Origin: DASSBR01 sp035708085
GTDB lineage: Bacteria; Pseudomonadota; Gammaproteobacteria; Natronospirales; DASSBR01
Direction of reading: 5' to 3'
DNA: 44,681 bases
NCBI GenBank assembly: GCA_035708085.1
Contig: DASSTE010000050.1
Location: forward strand, 1-44,681
Part shown: one piece after another, positions 14,579 through 24,419 of the stretch
Position numbering within the stretch: the first letter of the stretch is position 1
Layout: every line of letters begins with the position of its first letter
Made by a program: the position numbers and the translations under genes
Notes under the pieces: model-generated
Told to the model about the DNA's origin: nothing
The model's database searches: none
The model's input: the letters and a program-made list of their open reading frames with translations, nothing else

Positions 14579-15626
14579 CATTGAAGATATAACTCAACGC
14601 CAACCCGACAAAAATTGCCCCGCCGAACCAGTTGTTGTTCATGAACGCCTGGAAACAGGCCGCCGGCTTGCGCTTGCGAATCAACCACTGCTCGTAAATT
14701 GCGAAGATGGCGGCGGCGCCCAGCCCCCAGTAGAACGCCGGCCCCAACTGCATCTGCCGGCCGACCAGGGCGAGTGTCAGCAGCACGACCGCGTGCAGGA
14801 TTGCGATCATCAGGCGGTCGTTGTCGCCGAACAGGATCGCGGACGATTTGACGCCGATCCTGAGGTCGTCCTCGCGGTCGGCCATCGCGTAGGCGGTATC
14901 ATAGGCCGTTGCCCAGAAAATATTCGCGATGAACAGCAGCCACGCCACCGTCGGTAATGCGCCGAGCTGCGCCGCGAATGCCATCGGGATCGCCCAGCCA
15001 AACGCCATGCCCAGATACGGCTGCGGCAGCCACGTATAGCGCTTCATGAACGGATAGCTGACCGCCAGCGCGAGACCGGCGATGGCGAGATACTGCGTCA
15101 GGCGGTTCATGGTCAGCACGAGGCCGAGCGCGATCAGCACGAGCACCGCGAACACGATCATCGCTTCGGGCACGCTGATCTCGCCCGTCGCCAGCGGCCG
15201 CTCGCGTGTGCGGCGGACGTGCGGGTCGAACTTGCGATCGGCAAAGTCGTTCATCACGCAGCCTGCGGAGCGCATTACGAACACGCCGATCACGAATACG
15301 ACGAACACCAGCGGGTCGGGCCGGCCGCCGCTCGCGATCCAGATCGCCCATAGCGTCGGCCACAACAGCAGGAACGCGCCGATCGGGCGGTTGAGGCGCG
15401 TGAGCCGCGCGTAGGCGTCAAGACGAGCGGTGACGGCGGGCAGCGTGCGGGTCGCGAAGGCGCTGCGGCGTGCGCGCTGGAAGCGCTTGCGGAAATCGGG
15501 AGGGCCGGTTTCGATGCGCGGCAGGCGTGCGACGATGCGGCGCCAGAGCGACGGATTGAGTTGCGGCGACAACTTCGGCCGCTCCCACTTCGATGCCATC
15601 GCCCGCTTCTTCGAGCGGCGCATCAT
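14574..15626 (-). CDS. ubiA: 4-hydroxybenzoate octaprenyltransferase, with N-terminal extension
   Basis: Inner-membrane prenyltransferase that attaches the polyprenyl tail to 4-hydroxybenzoate in ubiquinone synthesis. About 350 aa from ATG 15626, which overlaps the ubiC stop (ATGA). The E. coli-like core begins near residue 70 (LDAYARLTRLNRPIG), with NDFADRKFD and, later, DREDDLRIGVKS as the two aspartate motifs that bind Mg-prenyl diphosphate, and multiple membrane helices. The first 70 or so residues are a basic extension with many Arg and Lys. No ATG, GTG or TTG lies between 15572 and the core, so some extension is real. The stop is the first unit of heptad array B. Confidence 0.93.
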   Translation of the reverse strand: MMRRSKKRAMASKWERPKLSPQLNPSLWRRIVARLPRIETGPPDFRKRFQRARRSAFATRTLPAVTARLDAYARLTRLNRPIGAFLLLWPTLWAIWIASGGRPDPLVFVVFVIGVFVMRSAGCVMNDFADRKFDPHVRRTRERPLATGEISVPEAMIVFAVLVLIALGLVLTMNRLTQYLAIAGLALAVSYPFMKRYTWLPQPYLGMAFGWAIPMAFAAQLGALPTVAWLLFIANIFWATAYDTAYAMADREDDLRIGVKSSAILFGDNDRLMIAILHAVVLLTLALVGRQMQLGPAFYWGLGAAAIFAIYEQWLIRKRKPAACFQAFMNNNWFGGAIFVGLALSYIFNG

Positions 15627-16183
15627 TGCCAGGGTGTTGCGCCGTGGAGAAAGCATTCGGATATATAAAGCGATTGATCGCCGACGCTCAAGACCGAGCG
15701 TCGCGCCCACAGACCGCCCGTGCCAGGGGGCATCATCGCGTCCGGAAACAGTTCGGTCGCGTCGTCCAGCCAGGCCACTTCGAGCGGGCTGCGCCGCGCG
15801 GTTGGCTGGTCGAATGCCCAATCGCCCAGGGGCTTGCGGCCCAGGTCGCGCAACCGCGCTTCCGGCGCCCCGCCGTTGACGGCCAGCGTGCGCGCGTAGA
15901 CCCACGGCGTCGTGCCGCAGCATAGATGCACCTCGCGCACAAAGCCCCGCTCGCAACCGGTCCAGGCAGTTTCGTCCGCGGTGAGCGCGGCGGTGTCGCT
16001 GCGCAGAATGCGAACGCAGAAGCCGTCGCCGCAACGGCTGCGCAGACGCGCCGTCAATGAGCCGGATTCGGTAAGCCAGGGCCAGAGCATTGCCGGACGC
16101 TCAATGTCCGGAACGGTTTCGGGAGCGCGCCAGGCGGGTGTACGGCCTGCTACTGGAGCGGCTTCGAGGCTGAAATCTTTCAT
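15623..16183 (-). CDS. ubiC: Chorismate--pyruvate lyase
   Basis: Releases pyruvate from chorismate and gives 4-hydroxybenzoate, the first ubiquinone precursor. 186 aa. Conserved FVREVHL and PWVYARTL (near 81-101), and LGDWAFDQP further on. Directly upstream of ubiA, which it overlaps by 4 bases; the two enzymes act consecutively. The ribosome site before ATG 16183 is weak. The 38-base gap from recG contains an A/G-rich stretch with a loose 7-base period (GGTTTGA, TGAAGGG, AGAAGGG), possibly a decayed heptad array. Confidence 0.9.
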   Translation of the reverse strand: MKDFSLEAAPVAGRTPAWRAPETVPDIERPAMLWPWLTESGSLTARLRSRCGDGFCVRILRSDTAALTADETAWTGCERGFVREVHLCCGTTPWVYARTLAVNGGAPEARLRDLGRKPLGDWAFDQPTARRSPLEVAWLDDATELFPDAMMPPGTGGLWARRSVLSVGDQSLYISECFLHGATPWQ

Positions 16184-16221
16184 GCGCCAATTCTAACAGC
16201 CTTCTTGCCCTTCTCCCTTCA

Positions 16222-18317
<2,096 letters not shown>

Positions 18318-18321
<4 letters not shown>

Positions 18322-18695
18322 AGCGCGAGAATTGCCTCTACCTCGACAGCCGCGCCTTTGGGCAGGCCGGCGACGGCAATCGCGGCGCGCGCCGGGTACG
18401 GTTCCTCGAAATAGTCCGCCATGACCTCGTTCACCATCGGGTAGTCGGCAAGGTCGCCCAGGTAGACCGTCAACTTGACGATCTTGTCGAGCCCACCGCC
18501 GGCCGCAGCCGTGACCGCGCGCAGGTTGTCGAACACCTGGCGCGCCTGGGCCTCGACCGTCGCCGCGACCAGCTCGCCGGTGGCGGGGTCGAGCCCGATC
18601 TGGCCGGACAGGTAAACAGTATCGCCGGCACGAACGGCCTGTGAGTAAGGACCGATTGCCGCGGGCGCCTTGTCGGTGGAAATGGCCGTAATCAT
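18318..18695 (-). CDS. ridA: RidA family enamine/imine deaminase
   Basis: Hydrolyses reactive 2-aminoacrylate and other enamines made by PLP enzymes such as threonine dehydratase. 125 aa, typical. N-terminal AIGPYSQAV near 13-21, and PKGAAVEVEAIL at the C-terminus; Arg in YPARAAIAVAGLP corresponds to the conserved active-site Arg. Lies between spoT and recG, an arrangement also seen in other gammaproteobacteria, and its stop overlaps the recG start. Confidence 0.95.
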
Positions 18696-18710
18696 TGCTA
18701 CTCCTTCGTT

Positions 18711-20867
18711 TTAGAATCTTGTGCGTGCAATCCTCAGCACCTGCGGCATGTTGCGCAAGTGGCGCATGATGCGCGCAAGGTGCTTGCGGTCCTGCACCGA
18801 GAACACCATGTTCAGCGTCGAAGTCTGGCCGTCGCGCTCCTGCAGCGCGACATGTTCGATGTTCGAGCCCAGTTCCGCGATCGTTGCCGCGACCGTCGCC
18901 AGCACGCCGCGCTGGTTGACGACCTCGCAGCGAATCTCGACGGCGAACTCGCGGCCGATATCCTTCTCCCACTGCACCTCCAGCCACTTGTCCGGCTGGC
19001 TGCGGTAGTCGGCGAGGTTGCGGCAACTGTCACGGTGAATGACGATGCCGCGCCCGGCGCTGAGATAGCCCATGATCGGATCGCCGGGAATCGGGTGGCA
19101 ACAGCGGCCGAGGCTGACGACCATGCCTTCGGTGCCCTTGATCGACAGCGGCCCGCTCGCCGCCGGCTCGCTCTCACGCGCGGCATCCGGCAGCAAGCGA
19201 CGCGCGACCAGCGGCGCGAGCCGCTCGCCGAGACCGATCTGCTCCATCAGGTCGTCGATGCTGGCCAGCTTGAACTCGGCAAGCACTGCCTCGATCTGTG
19301 CCGCCGGCAGCTTTTTCAGCCGCGCCTTGTAGCTTTCCAGCGCGCGCTCGAGCAGGCGGCGGCCGAGCAGAATCGCCTTGTCGCGCTTGAGGTTCTTAAG
19401 GTAATGGCGGATGTTTGCGCGCGCCTTCGCCGTCACGACGAAGTCGAGCCACGCCGGGTTCGGGATCGCGCCCTTGGCAGTGATGATCTCGACCGTCTGG
19501 CCGTTCACCAGCGGCGTGCGCAGCGGAATCATGCGCCGATCGACCTTCGCGGCGACGCAGGCGTTTCCGACGTCGGTATGTACCGCGTAGGCGAAATCGA
19601 CCGCGGTCGCACCGCGCGGCAGGCGGCGAATGTCGCCCTGCGGCGTGAATACGTACACCTCGTCCGGGAACAGGTCGACCTTGACGTTTTCGAGAAATTC
19701 GACCGATGTCGCCGCTCCCTTTTGCATGTCCAACATGCCGCGCAACCATTCGCGCGCGCGCGCTTCCGGCGCGGTCGCGGCGGTTTCGTGCGACTTGTAC
19801 AGCCAGTGCGCAGCGACGCCCGATTCGGCGATCTTGTGCATTGCCTCGGTGCGGATCTGCACCTCGACCGGCGCGCCGCGCGGCCCGATCAATACCGTGT
19901 GCAACGACTGGTAACCGTTGCCCTTCGGGATTGCAATGTAATCCTTGAAGCGGCCCGGCGCCGGCTTGTAGCAGGCATGCACGATGCCGAGCGCGCGATA
20001 GCAGGCGTCGACCGAATCGACGACGATGCGGAAGCCGTACATGTCCATGATCTCGCGCAGCGGCAACCGCTTGGTGCGCATCTTCGTGTAGACGCTGTAC
20101 AAATGCTTTTCGCGCCCGGCGATGCGCGCTTCGACACCTTCGCGCTTGAGCGCCTGGCGGAACACGCCGGTGATCTTGCGAACGATCTCCTTGTGGTGGC
20201 CGCGGCTGCGCTTGAGCTGGCGCGCAAGCACGCGGTAGCGCTTCGGGTACAGCGCGCGAAAACCGAGATCCTCGAGTTCAAGACGCATCGCGTTCATGCC
20301 CAGGCGATGGGCGATAGGCGCATAAATCTCGAGCGTTTCGCGCGCGATCCGGCGGCGCTTGGGCGGCGGCATGACGCCGAGCGTGCGCATGTTGTGGAGG
20401 CGGTCCGCGAGCTTCATCAGGATCACGCGGATGTCCTCGACCATCGCCAGCAGCATCTTGCGGAAGTTTTCCGCCTGCGCCTCGGCCCGGCTCTGGAAGC
20501 GGATCTGGGTCAGCTTGCTGACGCCGTCGACGAGCTCGGCGACCTCCTCGCCGAATGCGGCCGCGATTTCATCCTTTGAGTTGGGGGTGTCCTCGATGAC
20601 GTCGTGCAGCACGGCCGCGGTGATGGTCGCTGCATCCATGCGCATGTCGGCGAGAATGCCGGCGACGGCGACGGGATGGGAAATGTATGGTTCGCCGGAG
20701 ACGCGGCGCTGGCCTTCATGGGCATGCGCGCCGAAATCATAGGCGCGACGAACCGTGTCCACCTGCTCCGGGCTGAGATAGGTTTCCAGCCGCGCGAGAA
20801 GATGGTCGATGCCGGCCGAACGGCGTTCGCGACCGGCACGAGTCAGCAATGAAGTTGCGTGCGCCAT
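18711..20867 (-). CDS. spoT: Bifunctional (p)ppGpp synthetase/hydrolase
   Basis: Makes and degrades the stringent-response alarmone. 718 aa (E. coli SpoT 702). HD hydrolase domain with YISHPVAVA, VLHDVIEDT and MKLADRLHNMRT all intact; synthetase domain with the RFKD motif typical of bifunctional enzymes and GNGYQSLHT; then TGS (VYVFTPQGDIRRLPRGATAVDFAY) and a C-terminal ACT domain. Follows rpoZ by 59 bases with no strong Shine-Dalgarno, and continues into ridA after 15 bases. Confidence 0.96.
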   Translation of the reverse strand: MAHATSLLTRAGRERRSAGIDHLLARLETYLSPEQVDTVRRAYDFGAHAHEGQRRVSGEPYISHPVAVAGILADMRMDAATITAAVLHDVIEDTPNSKDEIAAAFGEEVAELVDGVSKLTQIRFQSRAEAQAENFRKMLLAMVEDIRVILMKLADRLHNMRTLGVMPPPKRRRIARETLEIYAPIAHRLGMNAMRLELEDLGFRALYPKRYRVLARQLKRSRGHHKEIVRKITGVFRQALKREGVEARIAGREKHLYSVYTKMRTKRLPLREIMDMYGFRIVVDSVDACYRALGIVHACYKPAPGRFKDYIAIPKGNGYQSLHTVLIGPRGAPVEVQIRTEAMHKIAESGVAAHWLYKSHETAATAPEARAREWLRGMLDMQKGAATSVEFLENVKVDLFPDEVYVFTPQGDIRRLPRGATAVDFAYAVHTDVGNACVAAKVDRRMIPLRTPLVNGQTVEIITAKGAIPNPAWLDFVVTAKARANIRHYLKNLKRDKAILLGRRLLERALESYKARLKKLPAAQIEAVLAEFKLASIDDLMEQIGLGERLAPLVARRLLPDAARESEPAASGPLSIKGTEGMVVSLGRCCHPIPGDPIMGYLSAGRGIVIHRDSCRNLADYRSQPDKWLEVQWEKDIGREFAVEIRCEVVNQRGVLATVAATIAELGSNIEHVALQERDGQTSTLNMVFSVQDRKHLARIMRHLRNMPQVLRIARTRF

Positions 20868-20926
20868 AAGAGGTGCAGTTTACACCTTTGGCGCGGGGGC
20901 TTTGGGAGGCGAAAGTCCCGCCGGAC

Positions 20927-21223
20927 TTACTGCGGCGAGCCGGTGTCGTCCTGCGGGGAAATGAAGTCTTCGGGCGTCGGCTCGATGATTTCCGGCTCCT
21001 CGACGCGGACCGGCTGCGGCCGCTCCGGTTCGTCGAGAATCGACCGGTCGACGTGGCCCTCGGCGATCTCACGCAGCGCCACCACGGTCGGTTTGTCGTT
21101 CTCGAGCGGCACCGTCGCCTCCATGCCGTGGCTCAACTGACGCGCGCGACGGGTCGCGACCAGCACGAGCTGAAACAGATTATCGACGTTGTCGAGGCAG
21201 TCCTCGACGGTAACGCGTGCCAT
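20927..21223 (-). CDS. rpoZ: RNA polymerase omega subunit
   Basis: Small subunit that helps assemble RNA polymerase and forms part of a ppGpp-binding site with beta'. 98 aa. N-terminal MARVTVEDCLDNVDNLFQLVLVATRRARQ pattern is near-invariant in the family; the C-terminal 30 residues are acidic and variable. First gene of rpoZ-spoT-ridA-recG-ubiC-ubiA, behind its own sigma-70 promoter. gmk, usually upstream, is replaced by cydAB. Confidence 0.96.
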   Translation of the reverse strand: MARVTVEDCLDNVDNLFQLVLVATRRARQLSHGMEATVPLENDKPTVVALREIAEGHVDRSILDEPERPQPVRVEEPEIIEPTPEDFISPQDDTGSPQ

Positions 21224-21267
21224 AAATGCTCCGTGGATGCGGTAACTACGCGGAATACAAGCGATTT

Positions 21268-21296
21268 ATTCTAGTCGATCGCCGGAAACAAGTCTA
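21268..21296 (-). promoter_or_regulatory. Sigma-70 promoter of rpoZ
   Basis: Minus strand TAGACT (21296-21291), 17-base spacer, TAGAAT (21273-21268), 45 bases before the rpoZ start. Fills the 80-base gap between cydB and rpoZ, so rpoZ-spoT can be transcribed apart from cydAB. Confidence 0.65.
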
Positions 21297-21303
21297 TTCG
21301 CAT

Positions 21304-22311
21304 TTAATGCCCGTAGCCGCCTGTCGTCACCTTGCCCCGAAACACCAGGTATTGATACGCGTTGTAGATCAGCATCACCGGGATCAGCATGCCGATGCCC
21401 GTGAGCATGAACACCAGCGTCTTGCCGGATGACGCGGCACTGTAAACGGTGACGTCCGGCGGGATGATGCTGGGGTACAAGCTCGTGGCGAGGCCGATGA
21501 ACGAGAACAGGAAGATCAGAATGCTCCAGGCAAACGGGGCATATTCGTGCCGTCGCCGAAGGCTGTAGAGCAGCACGCCGAAGGAGATCGCGGCGCACAG
21601 CGGCAGCGTGCCGATGGCGTACAGGTTCTCGCCGAACCACTTGGCGCGCACGTAATCGAACTTGAGCGGCGTCCACAGGCTGACGCCGATGCCGACGACG
21701 ACCGTAAGCCATGCCGCGAACGCTGCCTGATGAAAGAAGCGCGACTGGGTATCGCCGATGGTCTTGACGATCAGGTACGTCGCGCCGAGCAGCATGTAGC
21801 CGAATACGACGCCCACCGCGACCAGTAGCGAGAACGGCGAGAACCAGTCGAACACGCCGCCGGTAAAACCATGCGGCCCCACCGGAATTCCCGAAATGAT
21901 CGCGCCGAGGGCAAAACCCTGTGCGATCGCGGCGAGCAAACTGCCGGCGCCGAAGGCGATGTTCCACATACGTTTGCGGCGGGAGTTCTCGCGAAACTCG
22001 AACGCCACCGCGCGAAACACCAGCCCGAACAGCGTCGCCATAATCGGAATGTAGAGCGCATGCAGCGCGATCGCGTAAACATCGGGAAACGCGCCGAACA
22101 GCGCGCCGCCGAGCAGCACCAGCCAGGTTTCGTTGGCATCCCAGACGCTGCCGAGACAGGCCATCATGATGCCGCGCTCGTTGTCGTCGCGCGCGCCCAG
22201 CGACAGGATGCCGACGCCCAGGTCGAAGCCGTCGAGCACCACGTAAAGGATCAGCAATACGCCGATCAGGCCGAACCAGATGTCGGCGAGGAAGTGGTGA
22301 ACGTCGTTCAT
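21304..22311 (-). CDS. cydB: bd-type quinol oxidase subunit II
   Basis: 335 aa membrane subunit of a terminal oxidase that reduces oxygen with quinol. Multiple membrane helices; conserved DGFDLGVGIL near 28-37 and GSVWDANETWL near 55-65. ATG overlaps the cydA stop (ATGA). Only 80 bases follow before rpoZ and they hold the rpoZ promoter, so no small CydX subunit is encoded behind it. Confidence 0.95.
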   Translation of the reverse strand: MNDVHHFLADIWFGLIGVLLILYVVLDGFDLGVGILSLGARDDNERGIMMACLGSVWDANETWLVLLGGALFGAFPDVYAIALHALYIPIMATLFGLVFRAVAFEFRENSRRKRMWNIAFGAGSLLAAIAQGFALGAIISGIPVGPHGFTGGVFDWFSPFSLLVAVGVVFGYMLLGATYLIVKTIGDTQSRFFHQAAFAAWLTVVVGIGVSLWTPLKFDYVRAKWFGENLYAIGTLPLCAAISFGVLLYSLRRRHEYAPFAWSILIFLFSFIGLATSLYPSIIPPDVTVYSAASSGKTLVFMLTGIGMLIPVMLIYNAYQYLVFRGKVTTGGYGH

Positions 22312-23747
22312 TTCATGCCCTCGCTCGACTGGCCTTCACCGGTTTCCCAGGCGGTGCGCGTGTCGATCAGCCCGCCGCCCCGGCGCGGCGGCGCCTCCAT
22401 CGTCACGTCCGGCCCTTCCAGCAGGATGCGCCGTGCGAAGTACAGGAACGTCACCAGCAGAATCGCGTAGATAATGCCGAACACGATCATCGTGCCGGCG
22501 ACAGTCGAGGCGGGCAGCATCGACGCGCCGTGTTCCGTGCGCATGATGCCGTAAATCACCCACGGCTGGCGGCCGACTTCGCGCACGGTCCAGCCGGCCT
22601 CGACGGCAATGTAGCCGAGAGGAATCGCGCCGATCCACAGCCGCCACAGCCACTTGTTGCGGCCGGCGTTGTCAGGCGTCAGGCCGCGCCGCCACCAGCG
22701 CCAGACAGTCCAGATCATCAGGCCGAAGAAGAAAAAGCCAATTCCCGCCATCAGGCGAAACGCATAGTAAATCAGCGGCAGTAGCGGCGGCTGATCCTTG
22801 CGCGGAAAGTCGCGCAGACCTTTGACCTGGCCGGTGAGCGAGTGTGTCGCCAGCAGGCTCAGACCGTACGGAATCTCGAGCGACCAGTCGTTTTTCTGCT
22901 TCGCCTGGTCCGGCCACGCGAGCAGCGACCACGCCGCGGGTTCGCCGGGCGGATTCGTTATCCAATGCCCTTCTATCGCCGCGCCCTTGGCCGGCTGATA
23001 CTCGAACACGACGCCGCCCGAGCCGTCACCGAGAAAAATCTGCACCGGCGTAATCACGATCGCCGCGACGACCACCACCTTGAACGAGCGCAGAAAGAAG
23101 GCGCGATGCCGATTCCGGTAGATGTACCACGCGCTCAGGCCGCCGATCACGAACAGGCTGGTTTCGAGGCACGCAACCCACATGTGGGTGATGGACCAGG
23201 GCGCGGACGGGTTGAAAATCGCCTGAATGTAGTTGTCGACAACGAAGTGGCCGTTGGCGACGTGGCCGCCTGCCGGCGTCTGCATCCACGAATTCGCCGA
23301 CATTATCCACAACGCGGACATCGACGCGCCCAGCGCAACCATACAGGTCGCGAACATGTGGATCGCCGGCGCGACGCGGCGCCAGCCGAACATCATGATG
23401 CCAAGAAAGCCGGCTTCGAGCATGAAGGCCATCGCGCCTTCGAAGCCGAGAATGTTGCCGAAGAAGTTGCCCGCGAAACGCGAGAACGGCGCCCAGTTGG
23501 TGCCGAACTCGAATTCCAGCGGCAGGCCGGTCGCGACGCCGACGCCGAAATTCAGCAGCAGCAGTTTCGCCCAGAAACGCGCGTGGCGGTAGTAATCTTC
23601 GTCGCCGGTCTTCAGCCACAACGCTTCGATCGCCACCAGGAACGACGACAGGCCGATCGTGAACACCGGCCACAGGATGTGGAAAATCAGGGTCAGCGCG
23701 AACTGGCCGCGCGACAAGTCGACGCTGGGACTGATCGGAGGAAGCAT
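22308..23747 (-). CDS. cydA: bd-type quinol oxidase subunit I, short-Q-loop (CIO-like)
   Basis: 479 aa. Binds the hemes and quinol; His23 in FHILWP corresponds to the heme b595 ligand. GRQPW is present. The protein is shorter than E. coli CydA (522 aa) and the Q-loop after KGLRDFPRKDQPP is brief, and GRQPWVIYGIMRT resembles the cyanide-insensitive oxidases (CioA) of Pseudomonas rather than canonical CydA. First gene of the pair. A 21-bp palindrome lies upstream, and a TTGACG in its centre could be the -35. Confidence 0.93.
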   Translation of the reverse strand: MLPPISPSVDLSRGQFALTLIFHILWPVFTIGLSSFLVAIEALWLKTGDEDYYRHARFWAKLLLLNFGVGVATGLPLEFEFGTNWAPFSRFAGNFFGNILGFEGAMAFMLEAGFLGIMMFGWRRVAPAIHMFATCMVALGASMSALWIMSANSWMQTPAGGHVANGHFVVDNYIQAIFNPSAPWSITHMWVACLETSLFVIGGLSAWYIYRNRHRAFFLRSFKVVVVAAIVITPVQIFLGDGSGGVVFEYQPAKGAAIEGHWITNPPGEPAAWSLLAWPDQAKQKNDWSLEIPYGLSLLATHSLTGQVKGLRDFPRKDQPPLLPLIYYAFRLMAGIGFFFFGLMIWTVWRWWRRGLTPDNAGRNKWLWRLWIGAIPLGYIAVEAGWTVREVGRQPWVIYGIMRTEHGASMLPASTVAGTMIVFGIIYAILLVTFLYFARRILLEGPDVTMEAPPRRGGGLIDTRTAWETGEGQSSEGMK

Positions 23748-23782
23748 TGCGATCCTTGCCTTCCGCGAGCACGCGATTCCGT

Positions 23783-23803
23783 GGACCGCACGTCAAGCGG
23801 TCC
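23783..23803. promoter_or_regulatory. Perfect palindrome between cydA and folA, possible operator
   Basis: GGACCGC (23783-23789), 7 bases, GCGGTCC (23797-23803). It lies between divergent cydA and folA. The spacer contains TTGACG on the minus strand, a -35 candidate for cydA, and the palindrome ends just before TACAAT (23805-23810), a -10 candidate for folA. The regulator is unknown. Confidence 0.5.
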
Positions 23804-23820
23804 TTACAATGGCGGATACA

Positions 23821-24363
23821 ATGACACACGATACCAGAACCGCCCCGCCCCTTGCGCTGGTAGTGGCCATGGGCGCTGAACGCGAGATCGGCCACGACGG
23901 CAAAATGCCCTGGCATCTGCCGGCCGACCTCAAGCATTTCAAGGCCGTGACGATGGGGCACACGATCCTGATGGGGCGGCGCACATTCGAGTCGATCGGT
24001 CGGCCGCTGCCGGGACGCGACAACTTCGTCGTCAGCCGGGACGTCAGTTTTCAGCCCGACGGCTGCCGCGTGTTTGCGTCAATCGATCTGGCGCTCGCCG
24101 CCGCGCCCGCGGACCAGATGTTGATGGTGATCGGCGGGGCGACGCTTTACGAGGTGCTGCTGCCGCAAGCGCAGCGGATTTACCTGACGCGGATCAAGGC
24201 GAGCTTCCCGGCGGATACCTGGTTTCCGGCGCTCGACGACGACGCGTGGCGGGAAGTCGAATGCGAGGAGCACGGGCCGGACGAGAAGAACCTTTATCGA
24301 TATAGCTTTGCTACGCTGGAGAGGGTCAAAGGTAAAGGGAAAAAGGTAAAGGGTGAAAGGTAA
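23821..24363 (+). CDS. folA: Dihydrofolate reductase with repeat-derived tail
   Basis: NADPH-dependent reduction of dihydrofolate to tetrahydrofolate. 180 aa from ATG 23821 (alternative ATG 23809, which overlaps a TACAAT box). Catalytic region ALVVAMGAEREIGHDGKMPWHLPADLKHFK, GRRTFESIGRPLPGR, and VIGGATLY for the cofactor. The domain ends near YRYSFATLER; the last 12 residues, VKGKGKKVKGER, are encoded by heptad array C, which also gives the stop codon. Convergent with ubiI. Confidence 0.94.
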   Translation: MTHDTRTAPPLALVVAMGAEREIGHDGKMPWHLPADLKHFKAVTMGHTILMGRRTFESIGRPLPGRDNFVVSRDVSFQPDGCRVFASIDLALAAAPADQMLMVIGGATLYEVLLPQAQRIYLTRIKASFPADTWFPALDDDAWREVECEEHGPDEKNLYRYSFATLERVKGKGKKVKGER

Positions 24364-24419
24364 AAAAGGTAAGAGGTGAGAGGCATGGACCTTTGACCCT
24401 TTACCGTTAACCCTTTACC
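24324..24419. repeat. Heptad repeat array C, between folA and ubiI
   Basis: Left arm on the plus strand: six contiguous 7-mers at 24324-24365 (GGTCAAA, GGTAAAG, GGAAAAA, GGTGAAA, GGTAAAA types), two extra A, then GGTAAGA and GGTGAGA (24368-24381). Right arm on the minus strand: four contiguous 7-mers from 24419 to 24392 (GGTAAAG, GGTTAAC, GGTAAAG, GGTCAAA). GGTCAAAGG (24324-24332) pairs with CCTTTGACC (24390-24398). The arms supply the stop codons of both folA and ubiI. Confidence 0.9.

Noticed and set aside
18322..19026. Extended N-terminus of RecG
   Set aside because: The frame is open here only because of base composition; ridA and spoT encode conserved proteins over the same bases.
18759..20579. 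606-codon plus-strand ORF
   Set aside because: A GC-rich shadow of spoT, antisense and without family motifs or a ribosome site.
21224..21303. Small CydX-like gene after cydB
   Set aside because: The 80 bases hold the rpoZ promoter and ribosome site; no 30-40 codon frame with a membrane segment is present.
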